Below are positions 6,784 through 14,112 of a stretch of DNA of 20,630 nucleotides, piece after piece. Within the stretch, counting starts at the first letter, position 1, and each line of letters opens with the position of its first letter. Origin of the DNA: Nostoc sp. CHAB 5715. Its GTDB lineage: Bacteria > Cyanobacteriota > Cyanobacteriia > Cyanobacteriales > Nostocaceae. The notes beneath the pieces are model-generated. The model had not been told where the DNA came from. It made no database searches and worked only from the letters and a program-made list of their open reading frames with translations. The translations under genes and the position numbers were made by a program. The stretch spans positions 1 through 20,630 of the forward strand of contig NZ_JAIVFR010000009.1 in the NCBI RefSeq assembly GCF_020829685.1, given 5' to 3'.

Positions 6784-7012
6784 TCTACAAGAAGTTATCA
6801 GACTAGCAAAGCAGCTTTCAACTATGGACAAAGTTCGTTTGATCCAGCAAATTGCTCCTGATATAGAACGCGAGTTAACAGATAAAGTGTCTACCCTTCC
6901 TTACCAATCCTTATGGGGACTCTGTGTTGATTTAGGAAACGCACCTTTCACAGAGGAAATTGATCTAGCCCGTAGTGAAGAATGGGCTAGCTTTCCACGG
7001 GAGGATATTTGA
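6779..7012 (+). CDS. Antitoxin-like protein of a PIN-toxin pair, toxin lost
   Basis: 77 residues from a GTG at 6779, preceded by AGGTG. The N-terminus (LQEVIRLAKQLSTMDKVRLIQQIAPDIERELTDK) and the C-terminal SLWGLCVDLG...EEIDLARSEEWASFPREDI match, in my recollection, small cyanobacterial proteins encoded directly before PIN-domain (VapC-like) toxins; the C-terminal part probably wraps the toxin. The stop overlaps an ATG (TGATG at 7010-7014), the expected toxin start, and the next codons read MLRAV, as many PIN toxins begin, but the sequence then departs and stops after 29 codons. The antitoxin is thus intact while its partner appears destroyed. It is probably inactive as an addiction module but may still bind operators. 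Confidence 0.65.
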   Translation: MSLQEVIRLAKQLSTMDKVRLIQQIAPDIERELTDKVSTLPYQSLWGLCVDLGNAPFTEEIDLARSEEWASFPREDI

Positions 7013-7232
7013 TGCTACGTGCTGTATTATCAATATATTCTTGTGGGAAAATTTGCCTTCCTAATACCAACGCTTCTTGCCTTTCCTCATCTGTCATATA
7101 ATCATCTCCTTTGAGTCCCCTTGGGGTGCGTCGAGGATTTCCTCCTGCATCTAAATATCGCTGACGTGCGATCGCAAATAGTTCCAATATTCTTTGCGCT
7201 TGCTGCTGTTTAATGGTATTAGATTGCTTCAT
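6987..7232 (-). CDS. Small hypothetical protein with a probably foreign C-terminus
   Basis: 81 residues from the ATG at 7232. The main body (QQQAQRILELFAIARQRYLDAGGNPRRTPRGLKGDDYMTDEERQEALVLGRQIF) is charged and probably helical, and resembles unassigned small cyanobacterial proteins; function unknown. The last ~13 residues (NTARSIKYPPVES) are encoded antisense to the end of the antitoxin gene and the toxin remnant, so the original C-terminus was probably replaced when the DNA was rejoined near 7027-7040. It follows the gene at 7237-7413 by four bases on the same strand, suggesting a two-gene unit. Confidence 0.5.
   Translation of the reverse strand: MKQSNTIKQQQAQRILELFAIARQRYLDAGGNPRRTPRGLKGDDYMTDEERQEALVLGRQIFPQEYIDNTARSIKYPPVES
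7012..7101 (+). pseudogene. Remnant of a PIN-type toxin start
   Basis: The ATG overlaps the antitoxin stop as TGATG, as normal in these pairs. The frame reads MLRAV, a common opening of PIN toxins (usually followed by a DT or DTN/DTH acidic motif), then LSIYSCGKIC and a stop at 7101. No PIN acidic residues follow. The break coincides with the antisense 3' end of the minus-strand gene, so the toxin was cut by a rearrangement rather than by point mutation. The assignment rests on five residues plus gene geometry. Confidence 0.4.
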
Positions 7233-7236
7233 CGTT

Positions 7237-7413
7237 TTATTCCCATCCGAAGGTCACTACTTCGCCGTTTCGTAATATCGTTGCCAAGGGTAAAACAGTG
7301 CTAGGAGTTTGAATATGCCAATACCCTGTGTCTTCATCATATAATCTCCAAACAAGTAAATTTAGAGCTTCTAGAGCATTTATTACTAAGTATTGCTCTT
7401 CTGTGGGTTCCAC
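7237..7413 (-). CDS. Short hypothetical gene, possibly 5'-truncated
   Basis: The minus-strand frame between the TAG at 7494-7492 and the stop at 7239-7237 is open and has strong protein character: EPTEEQYLVINALEALNLLVWRLYDEDTGYW, then HIQTPSTVLPLATILRNGEVVTFGWE. The only good start is the GTG at 7413-7411, giving 58 residues. The frame continues upstream without a start into the end of the CPBP protease gene, so the original 5' end may be lost. The stop lies four bases before the ATG of the 81-residue gene at 7232. The family is not recognised. A diverged copy of its last 16 codons lies at 6685-6738, pointing to local duplication. Confidence 0.45.
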   Translation of the reverse strand: MEPTEEQYLVINALEALNLLVWRLYDEDTGYWHIQTPSTVLPLATILRNGEVVTFGWE

Positions 7414-7450
7414 AAATGGTGAGTGTGTATGTAAGCCAGTGCTTATCTTA

Positions 7451-8281
7451 TCAAAGAGGCGATCGCTCAGTTCGCCCTCGTATCCACAAAGCTAGTACAC
7501 TCATTAACAACACCCCCATCACTCCTTGTAAGGGATTATTATTCACCCCAGTTACCCAATCAGGAACTTCACCAGAATATTTTACTAATTTACCCACATT
7601 AATAATGTAATAGCCCCATACGAAACCACCATGCAAACCAATTGGTAAACCCAAGCGTCCCCTGCGCCAACGCTTTCCCCATACTTGCGTTAACCCCAGC
7701 AGTACTAAAGTTGGAAATTGCGGCAGTGTATGAATAATTGCCTCCAATGGTTTAATAAAGTGCAATGTCGCAAAGGCAGTTGCATCTGTCCACAGTGCCA
7801 CACGCGGACTGTAATCTTGTTGTAATTCATCTAGCAACCAGCCTCGGAATAACAATTCCTCAGCAAAACCGATGCCCAAGCCAACAAGTAAACCCTCTAA
7901 AATTACTTTTAGCAAAAAAACTTTCGGTTGTTGCCACACCAACCAACCTAATAAACTTTCTACTCCAAAAAGTATCAGAATATTAATTATCCCCAGAGCC
8001 AACCCACGCAGCAAATCCACACCGTTTTGCCGCGTGAATTCTAAGCCATAATGCCGCAGAATTTGAGGCTGCTGGTAGACATATTTGCCCCATAGTCTCA
8101 AGATAAAAATAAAAACTGCATATAACAATACCAATGTCAATATACTTTCTAAGTTTGAATCATGTACTAGAAAGTATATTGGTGCAGCCAATGGCAACCA
8201 TAGCAGCAATAAAGTCAAAATAAAAGAACCCAGCCTAATAGGGGCAGGGTGTTCAGCTAAACGGACAAGGTTTTTTTTCAT
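7451..8281 (-). CDS. CPBP family intramembrane glutamic protease
   Basis: 276 residues from the ATG at 8281 (MKKNLVRLAEHP); a GTG five codons upstream is the alternative. A polytopic membrane protein with about 6-8 hydrophobic segments. The three CPBP/Abi motifs are present: EELLFRG (E141, E142, R146), FATLHF (F170, H174) and GLHGGF (H217), the glutamate/histidine set of the CAAX-protease-like family. In bacteria these enzymes act in peptide processing, bacteriocin immunity or membrane-protein turnover; the substrate here is unknown. The C-terminal codons (RTERSPL) overlap a HIP1 site and the beginning of the open frame of the neighbouring small gene. It follows clpS on the same strand, separated by a short repeat. 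Confidence 0.85.
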   Translation of the reverse strand: MKKNLVRLAEHPAPIRLGSFILTLLLLWLPLAAPIYFLVHDSNLESILTLVLLYAVFIFILRLWGKYVYQQPQILRHYGLEFTRQNGVDLLRGLALGIINILILFGVESLLGWLVWQQPKVFLLKVILEGLLVGLGIGFAEELLFRGWLLDELQQDYSPRVALWTDATAFATLHFIKPLEAIIHTLPQFPTLVLLGLTQVWGKRWRRGRLGLPIGLHGGFVWGYYIINVGKLVKYSGEVPDWVTGVNNNPLQGVMGVLLMSVLALWIRGRTERSPL

Positions 8282-8318
8282 ACCAATGTAAGTCACCAGC
8301 CAATACTCTAAATTTCAA

Positions 8319-8346
8319 CTAATGACCAATGACCAATAACTAATGA
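8319..8346. repeat. TAATGACC/AATGACC heptamer-like repeat
   Basis: CTAATGACCAATGACC followed by AATAACTAATGA fills the space between the clpS stop and the protease gene. It is a short tandemly repeated sequence typical of heterocystous cyanobacteria. The reverse motif (CATTAGTCATTAGTCA) appears at 9275-9290. Confidence 0.65.
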
Positions 8347-8628
8347 CTATTCATCAGGTTCAATGGTGCTACTTAAACCGTGACTTTTCAATGTTTCGCA
8401 ATAGAACTCAGCGTGTTCCAGAGCGCAAGTAATAACTAAAGCTAGCCCATTAGTATGGGCTTCCATCATGATGCTCACAGCCTGGGGTTGGGTAAGGCTT
8501 GGCACAGTGGCTATGAGTGACTGTACAACATGCTCCATCGAGTTGTAGTCGTCGTTATGGAGCAAAACGCGATACCGAGGCGCGAGCTTGCGGGATGTGG
8601 AACGCTTTTCAATAGTTTCAACTGACAC
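8347..8628 (-). CDS. clpS: ClpS adaptor of the ClpAP/ClpCP protease
   Basis: 93 residues, full length for the family. ClpS delivers N-degron substrates to the Clp AAA+ unfoldase (ClpC in cyanobacteria). The core is clear: YRVLLHNDDYNSMEHVVQSL with N25-D26-D27, which bind the substrate amino terminus, then VPSLTQPQAVSIMMEAHTNGLALVITCALEHAEFYCETL. H58 and M31 sit where the pocket residues of ClpS are expected. The divergent N-terminal ~15 residues (MSVETIEKRSTSRKLAP) form the flexible extension. Cyanobacteria often carry two ClpS paralogues; this resembles the conventional ClpS1 type. Monocistronic, or with the downstream membrane protease on the same strand. Confidence 0.95.
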   Translation of the reverse strand: MSVETIEKRSTSRKLAPRYRVLLHNDDYNSMEHVVQSLIATVPSLTQPQAVSIMMEAHTNGLALVITCALEHAEFYCETLKSHGLSSTIEPDE

Positions 8629-8924
8629 GGCTCTCTGCTCTTTTCTCGTTAATTCACTACAACAAAGTTTCTGTCTTGCGATCGCTTAACAGTTATTTAC
8701 CTATTCTATAGTATTTCTGTTCAGATACTATGCTAGGAAAACCCTTTGCTGCCAAGGATTGGTCGTATTAGTTTTGCGTAGGCACTTGTGAGGCATATCT
8801 CTTAAGACATGGTTGCCGTGAGAGTGCTACCCTAATGTTACAGAAGTTCCTTTAAAAGTAGCGCATTCTCACTTTTAAATTAAACAAGTTACAAAACAAT
8901 CGTTGTCGCTGCCCAAACTGCATA
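8629..8924. other. Divergent intergenic region (clpS / 8925 gene)
   Basis: 296 bp that should hold two divergent promoters. A HIP1 site lies at 8678-8685. An inverted repeat ATAGTAT (8708-8714) / ATACTAT (8725-8731), spaced by ten bases, could be an operator or a small hairpin. No convincing -35/-10 pair could be chosen by eye. Confidence 0.4.
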
Positions 8925-9272
8925 ATGATGAACATTAGCCTAAATTTTCTTCAACCAGGACAAATTGTGTCTTTAAAGCATGGAGACAGGAATCTGTATG
9001 CAGAAGTCATTCAATTCGTAGTTTCCCGCCAGTTGTGCTGGGTACGTCCTTTATTAATGGTTACTTTCATTCAAGAATCGCCGCTAATTACCGATTTGCG
9101 AGATGCGTCTGACTTGCTTTGGCCTGCCAATTTATTTCGGCCAACATTAGACACAGAAGTAATTACCTTCTTGAGCCAAGTTTTAGCAAAAGAACCAAAA
9201 ACTGAACCTGACTCAGCCGCCAAGCAGCAACTCAATCAGTTTATTCACCAACTTTGGCAAGCATACCAATAG
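8925..9272 (+). CDS. Conserved cyanobacterial hypothetical protein
   Basis: 115 residues, soluble. The first ~60 residues suggest a small beta-barrel: FLQPGQIVSLKHGDRNLYAEVIQFV, then RQLCWVRPLLMV. A DLRDASDLLWPANLFRPTLDTEVITFLSQVL segment follows, then a helical tail with Gln/Asn and aromatics (KQQLNQFIHQLWQAYQ). I recognise it only as a cyanobacteria-type protein of unknown function. Two adjacent ATGs (8925 and 8928) are possible starts. It stands alone, with repeats downstream. Confidence 0.7.
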   Translation: MMNISLNFLQPGQIVSLKHGDRNLYAEVIQFVVSRQLCWVRPLLMVTFIQESPLITDLRDASDLLWPANLFRPTLDTEVITFLSQVLAKEPKTEPDSAAKQQLNQFIHQLWQAYQ

Positions 9273-9412
9273 GGCATTAGTCATTAGTCAGGAGTTAGAA
9301 ATTATTATTCTCACCCTGCTTCCCCTGCTCCCTCATCGTTCCGTTACAAAACTTAATTACGAATTACGAATTAGGTTGCCAAGCGTTGCCGAGGTACGAA
9401 TCACGAATTATT
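9273..9412. repeat. Cluster of short dispersed repeats
   Basis: Contains TTAGTCATTAGTCA (9275-9290), the complement of the repeat at 8319, and AATTACGAATTACGAATTA (9354-9372), the complement of the repeat at 217, with a further ACGAATCACGAATTA after 9395. It separates two convergent genes, and no terminator hairpin is obvious. Confidence 0.6.
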
Positions 9413-9613
9413 CTAATATCCCAAGTTAGGAACCAACTGAATTCTACCAGCATCCATCTCTGCCATTAATAATTCCAGAGCTTCGTAGTCAACGTCAGAA
9501 ATGTAACCCAGTTGCGTCAATTCTAAGTTAATTTCATTTTCTATCTCAGGAGTTAATTTTTTAATGTCAAGAGCCTTTTCTACTAATTTACGAATAGCGT
9601 ACTTAGTTCTCAT
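9413..9613 (-). CDS. Small conserved cyanobacterial hypothetical protein
   Basis: 66 residues from the ATG at 9613. Mostly helical and charged: MRTKYAIRKLVEKALDIKKL, then TPEIENEINLELTQLGYISDVDYEALELLMAEMDAG, ending RIQLVPNLGY. Not secreted, no metal motif. It looks like a family restricted to filamentous cyanobacteria; function unknown. No operon partner. A 460-bp A+T-rich region lies upstream, shared with the divergent STAS gene. Confidence 0.65.
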   Translation of the reverse strand: MRTKYAIRKLVEKALDIKKLTPEIENEINLELTQLGYISDVDYEALELLMAEMDAGRIQLVPNLGY

Positions 9614-10072
9614 AAATAATAACCCAAGTTTATATAATGCTAATTATTCCAGATTTATCTAAGCATAAATAGTGGTCTAATAGTCATATAGATCACATTT
9701 TAATTAGTTAAATAAATAATTCGCTATGAGGATGTCGTATGCCATCAGCAACGCTAAAGTGAGGAATTTAACTTACCGTTAAGACTTGGCTAAATTAGCT
9801 TTAGCTATAGACTAAGCAAGTTTTCTCGGCATACTTACTGATGATTTGTCGTTTCTACGGTTGTCTATAGTTGATTGTTTTTGAACTAGCATAAAAAAAA
9901 AGTATATATAATCACATTTTAACCTGGAATTATGACAATCTTTAAACAGAGATACTAAAGCAATAAAGATTCAGCAAAGAGAACTAAGACATATGGTCGA
10001 TGCAACAAAATAGAGTTTATGTTCAAATAACTCTTAGCTTGACGCTTTAATAATTCTCAATAGGATGTAACT
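9614..10072. other. A+T-rich intergenic region upstream of the STAS gene
   Basis: 459 bp with no gene that I can support. It is A+T-rich with several A runs (9891-9901). A possible promoter for the STAS gene is marked separately. The remainder shows no repeat shared with the rest of the window. Confidence 0.55.
9881..9912 (+). promoter_or_regulatory. Possible promoter of the STAS gene
   Basis: TTGAAC (9881-9886) followed after 16 bases by TATATA (9903-9908), or after 20 bases by TATAAT (9907-9912). An A9-type run lies between the two boxes. If used, the 5' leader would be about 150-160 bases. Weak support: pattern only. Confidence 0.25.
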
Positions 10073-10402
10073 ATGCAGGCAGTGCTTAACTATCCGAAGA
10101 TTGCAGTTATTCGCCCCCAAGGCTTTTTGAATGCTACAAACGCCTTGGAATTTGAACGAGATATGACCACAGCGTTAGCACAAAATGGTATTTCCATCTT
10201 GGTAGTAGACCTCGCAGCAGTAGAATCGTTAGACAGCGCGGGGTTGATGGCATTGTTATCTATACACAAGCTGGCTCTTAGTTTAGGAAGGGGTTTCCGA
10301 CTTTGTGCTGTTGCTCCGTCAATTAGAATTATTTTTGAATTAACGCAGCTCGATAGGGTGTTTGAAATATGGGATGGTAAAGTTGAGTCGGCTGCAACAT
10401 AA
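10073..10402 (+). CDS. STAS domain protein (anti-sigma factor antagonist type)
   Basis: 109 residues, a single STAS domain. Key stretch: ILVVDLAAVESLDSAGLMALL, where D54-S55 is the conserved Asp-Ser that a partner-switching kinase phosphorylates, followed by LALSLGRGFRLCAVAPSIRIIFELTQLDRVFEI, the usual second half. Such proteins switch an anti-sigma factor or another serine kinase between partners; no kinase or phosphatase gene is adjacent, so the partner is encoded elsewhere. The ATG at 10073 is well placed at the domain edge. It is monocistronic as far as can be seen, about 150 bp before the radical SAM gene on the same strand. Confidence 0.9.
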   Translation: MQAVLNYPKIAVIRPQGFLNATNALEFERDMTTALAQNGISILVVDLAAVESLDSAGLMALLSIHKLALSLGRGFRLCAVAPSIRIIFELTQLDRVFEIWDGKVESAAT

Positions 10403-10550
10403 CTTTATATAAAAGCAACAAGTTTCAGGTATGAAGTGGACTTTATGTAAAGGAGTTATAAGTTGCAACGGTAAACTCTGTTAGAAGACCTAATTCAATG
10501 CTAAGGTTGGATTTGAGTAGCTGTAATTAAGGTAGCTAGAAGATAGCACA

Positions 10551-13262
10551 GTGGCTGTTGCAGTTGAAAAATTAATAACATCGGATATTTTAAAACCAGG
10601 ACGTTACCTGGGTAATGAGCGTTTAGCAGTACACAAAGCTTGGGATACGGCAGCAATACGCTGGGTATTAACTTATCCAGAAGTATATGAAGTCGGTGCA
10701 TCCAATTTAGGGCACATCATTCTCTATAACATCCTGAATGCCCAACCGCGTCAATTGTGCGATCGCGCCTACCTCCCAGGAAAAGACCTGGCAGCCAAAC
10801 TACGCGAAACTAATACGCCATTGTTTGCGGTAGAGTCAAAGCGATCGCTCACAGAATTCGACATTTTAGGCTTTAGCCTCAGTTACGAACTGGGTGCAAC
10901 TAATATCCTAGAAATGTTGGATCTGGCTAGAATTCCCTTGACGTGGCGAGAACGGCAAAAACCTGGCGTTGCAGGGGGAGAATTTCCGAATCTCCAATCC
11001 CAGTTTCCATTGATTTTTGCTGGTGGGCAAACAGCAACATCTAATCCTGAGCCTTATGCCGACTTCTTCGACTTTATCGCCCTTGGAGATGGAGAAGAAC
11101 TGCTGCCAGAAATTGGCTTGGTATTGGAAGAAGGCAAACAAGCAGGATTGAGTAGGGAACATCTGTTACTGGACTTAGCACAAATACCAGGTGTATATGT
11201 CCCTCAGTTTTACGACATGGCAGAGGATGGCTCAGTTCATCCTCGTCGCCCAGACCTACCAAAACGAATTTTGCGACGGGTTGCAACTCCCATACCCGCG
11301 TATTCCATTGGGTTAGTTCCCTACGTGGAAACGGTGCATGACCGCCTGACCATTGAGATTAGGCGTGGTTGCACTCGTGGTTGTCGCTTCTGTCAACCAG
11401 GAATGCTAACTCGACCAGCACGGGATGTAGAACCCGATCAGGTTGTAGAAGCAATTGAACAAGGGATGCGGGCAACTGGTTACAATGAGTTTTCTCTATT
11501 ATCTCTGAGTTGTTCTGATTATTTGTCCCTACCAGCAGTGGGGATGGAAATCAAAAATCGCTTAAAAAATGAAAACATTTCTCTAACTCTACCAAGCCAA
11601 CGAGTAGACAGATTTGATGAGAATATTGCCAATATCCTTGGAGGAACGCGGCAAAGTGGACTGACTTTTGCTCCAGAAGCTGGAACTCAGCGGATGCGAG
11701 ACATCGTAAATAAGGGTTTGACGAATGAAGAATTGTTGCGGGGGGTGAAAACCGCTTGGGAGCAAGGCTGGGATAAAATAAAGTTGTATTTTATGATTGG
11801 CTTGCCAGGTGAGACGGATGCTGATGTTTTGGGCATTGCCGAAACAGTAAGCTGGCTACAAAGAGAATGTCGGGGCAAGGGCAGAAAACCCCTAAACTTT
11901 AATCTGACGATTTCTAACTTTACGCCCAAGCCCCATACACCATTCCAATGGCACTCAGTTTCTACCACCGAATTTAAACGCAAACAAAACCTGTTGCGGC
12001 AAGAATTCCGCCGAATAAAGGCAGTGAAGGTAAATTTTACCGATGTTCGCATTTCGGCAATGGAAGATTTTGTGGGACGAGGCGATCGCAATTTGGGCAA
12101 AGTAGTCCGGCGTGCTTGGGAATTAGGTGCAGGTATGGATTCCTGGTATGAAAATTTAGATCAGGCTTTTAGTGCTTGGGGGTCTGCGATCGCTCAAGCC
12201 GATCTAGATTGGAAATACCGCCAAGTAGAAAACGGCGAATGGAATTTGTTTCATGCACAAGATCAGACCAGATCGAAAGACGCAGAAAATACCCCACAGA
12301 CGCGATTAATCGCGTCTCTCCCCAGTACAGACGCGATTAATCGCGTCTCTACCCACTCCCTTGATACTCCCCTCCCTTGGGATCATATTGATACCGGAAT
12401 TGACAAAAAGTGGCTCAAAGAAGACTTGCAACGCGCCTTAGAAGCTGCAATTGTACCCGATTGCTCTTTTGAAGGTTGTTCTCACTGTGGCGTATGTGGA
12501 ACCGACTTTGGCCATAACATTGTGATTGAATCACCTGCTATCCCAAACTTCGCTGGCGAGTTTGTCCCCAACACAACTAAGGTACAAAGACTGCGAGTTT
12601 GGTTTGGGAAACAGGGTAATATGGCTTTAGTAAGCCACCTAGATTTAATCCGTCTGTTTGACCGAGTTGTGCGGCGAGCAGGCTTACCAATCGCTTTCAC
12701 TGGTGGATTTCACCCAATGCCGCGAATTTCTGTAGCAACTGCTTTGGCTTTAGGGGCTACTAGTAGTGGTGAAATTGCGGATTTTGAATTAACTGTACCA
12801 GTGTCAGTTGATGCTTTTCGAGAAGAATTGGTTCGGGAAATGCCCACAGACATACCTATATATAATGTGGAGCAGATAGATTTAAAAACTCCAGCAGCTA
12901 CCCAACTGCTAGAAACCGCAGAATATTTAATTACCGTAGCAGCATTTGAAGAAGTAACACCTATACAATGGCAAGAATGGATTGATACCATCAAAGCAAA
13001 AGACGAACTGTGGTACGAGCATACAACAAAGTCAGGCAAGAGCCAGTTAATAAATCTGCGCGATCGCTTATTTGAACTGGAATTAGTAGAAAACTACAAA
13101 AGTATTGCAGAATCTATATCTGTTATCCGTTATGTAGGTAGCTATCGCCAAGATGGTTTTCTATTGCGTCCTGAACAAATCCTGTTTATGCTAGGAATGG
13201 TGGCTAGTGGAGAATTCCAACTCCTGCACATCCACCGCAATCGGCTAATTTTAGGGATATAA
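10551..13262 (+). CDS. TIGR03960-type B12/radical SAM protein fused to DUF2344
   Basis: 903 residues from a GTG at 10551 (MAVAVEKLITSDILKPGRYLGNE). Three parts are seen. An N-terminal cobalamin-binding-like domain (~1-230) contains EVYEVGASNLGH and GDGEELLPEIG. The radical SAM domain (~255-530) has C274-x3-C278-x2-C281. After a variable linker and a C638-x4-C643-x2-C646-x2-C649 cluster, a C-terminal DUF2344/TIGR03936 domain (~675-870) contains LRVWFGKQGNMALVSHLDL and GGFHPMPRISVATALALG. The chemistry is unknown. Bacterial DUF2344 genes commonly neighbour RNase E/G genes, as here, so a role in RNA modification or processing is a reasonable inference. The linker at residues 583-603 is encoded by two copies of an inserted palindrome, so it is longer than necessary. 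Confidence 0.88.
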   Translation: MAVAVEKLITSDILKPGRYLGNERLAVHKAWDTAAIRWVLTYPEVYEVGASNLGHIILYNILNAQPRQLCDRAYLPGKDLAAKLRETNTPLFAVESKRSLTEFDILGFSLSYELGATNILEMLDLARIPLTWRERQKPGVAGGEFPNLQSQFPLIFAGGQTATSNPEPYADFFDFIALGDGEELLPEIGLVLEEGKQAGLSREHLLLDLAQIPGVYVPQFYDMAEDGSVHPRRPDLPKRILRRVATPIPAYSIGLVPYVETVHDRLTIEIRRGCTRGCRFCQPGMLTRPARDVEPDQVVEAIEQGMRATGYNEFSLLSLSCSDYLSLPAVGMEIKNRLKNENISLTLPSQRVDRFDENIANILGGTRQSGLTFAPEAGTQRMRDIVNKGLTNEELLRGVKTAWEQGWDKIKLYFMIGLPGETDADVLGIAETVSWLQRECRGKGRKPLNFNLTISNFTPKPHTPFQWHSVSTTEFKRKQNLLRQEFRRIKAVKVNFTDVRISAMEDFVGRGDRNLGKVVRRAWELGAGMDSWYENLDQAFSAWGSAIAQADLDWKYRQVENGEWNLFHAQDQTRSKDAENTPQTRLIASLPSTDAINRVSTHSLDTPLPWDHIDTGIDKKWLKEDLQRALEAAIVPDCSFEGCSHCGVCGTDFGHNIVIESPAIPNFAGEFVPNTTKVQRLRVWFGKQGNMALVSHLDLIRLFDRVVRRAGLPIAFTGGFHPMPRISVATALALGATSSGEIADFELTVPVSVDAFREELVREMPTDIPIYNVEQIDLKTPAATQLLETAEYLITVAAFEEVTPIQWQEWIDTIKAKDELWYEHTTKSGKSQLINLRDRLFELELVENYKSIAESISVIRYVGSYRQDGFLLRPEQILFMLGMVASGEFQLLHIHRNRLILGI
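12298..12348. repeat. Two perfect 20-bp palindromes inserted in frame in a coding region
   Basis: AGACGCGATTAATCGCGTCT occurs at 12298-12317 and again at 12329-12348, 31 bp apart. Because 31 is not a multiple of three, the same DNA is read in two frames: TRLIAS in the first copy and DAINRVS in the second. The region lies in the linker between the radical SAM domain and the Cys cluster. A related palindrome with the same AGACGC...GCGTCT ends is intergenic at 18005-18030. Confidence 0.92.
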
Positions 13263-14112
13263 TCCCTGTAGGGCAGCTTGCTAGTAGTTGTCCTAACGTG
13301 GCTATATCGTTGGAATTGATTTTTAGCAAGGTTGCGTTAGAATGGGGTGAAGAGAAATTTTCTGGCGCTGCATTGAATTAACTGGTTCACTACCCTGGTG
13401 TTCAGGGGGCGAAAGCAAAGATATTAGAGTGCAACTTCTAGGATTTTATCCCAGACAAACTGAGGCAGATTAAAGAACACACGCTCTCTCTATAGCTACC
13501 TTGTGAATCAGTAACTAACAGCAGGCTCTTAGATTCTCTAAATCCATGCTTTTTAAACAGCTGCTGAATGTTTAATCCCCAGTAGTGCCAAAGAGCTAGT
13601 GAGCTACTTTTCTAGAGTTGTTCGCCTTTGGCGTTCCCGTAGGTTAAACAACTGCCGTCGGTTAGTCCAAATTTGCAGACGTTCACGAGACGCGCAAAGC
13701 GCGGCTTAAAGTAGGGTAGCAGCTGGTGTTGCTGAGTATAACCCTAAGGATAAATCCGAGGAATGGAAAATAGAAATAGTTTCTTTTTCTTAACGACATC
13801 AGTAGGTTACTCTCAAATGAAGCTTCCTGAGTTAAAAACTCACTCAGGATTCAGAACTTTTAACTCAGAACTCTCTTTATTGAGAGTATTGCATCACAAA
13901 TCAACCACAGACGGTTGATTTAATTGCTTAAACATGCATCCGTTCTGGAATAATCCGCCGTAAAAATGCTCTTAAGAGCGCCAATAGCTATTTAATTTAG
14001 AAGCTCAGGTTTGCGATTTTTATTATCAGCAGCGCCTTTTGAGGGTTGCAGGGGCAACAAAGGTATAACAAACCTCCAGACCTATTGGTGCTGCCAATTT
14101 TGACGAAATTGA
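13263..14112. other. 850-bp leader/intergenic region before rne
   Basis: No coding frame is supported. Near the left edge AGGGAT-ATA-ATCCCT overlaps the stop of the radical SAM gene, and CCCTG/CAGGG (13393-13407) forms a small hairpin. Around 13620-13715 there is dispersed-repeat material (TTCGCCTTTGGCGTTCCCG; ACGAGACGCGCAAAGCGCG), the latter similar to the interior of the element at 3521-3726. Three successive hairpins at 13826-13920 are marked separately. Much of this is probably the rne promoter and 5' untranslated leader. Confidence 0.6.
13826..13920 (+). promoter_or_regulatory. Three successive hairpins in the probable rne 5' leader
   Basis: Stem 1: CCTGAGT (13826-13832) / ACTCAGG (13842-13848). 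Stem 2: ACTCTC (13870-13875) / GAGAGT (13882-13887), loop TTTATT. Stem 3: AATCAACC (13899-13906) / GGTTGATT (13913-13920), loop ACAGAC. None has a strong U tail, so they are not obvious terminators. RNase E genes are known to control their own mRNA through a long structured leader in E. coli and in cyanobacteria; this could be the equivalent. The link is inference from position and structure. Confidence 0.4.

Noticed and set aside
13620..13715. Possible small RNA gene before rne
   Set aside because: The sequence resembles dispersed palindromic repeats found at 3570-3620, and no promoter or terminator frames it.
13826..13848. Terminator of the radical SAM-DUF2344 gene
   Set aside because: The stem lies more than 550 bp after the stop codon and has no T tail.
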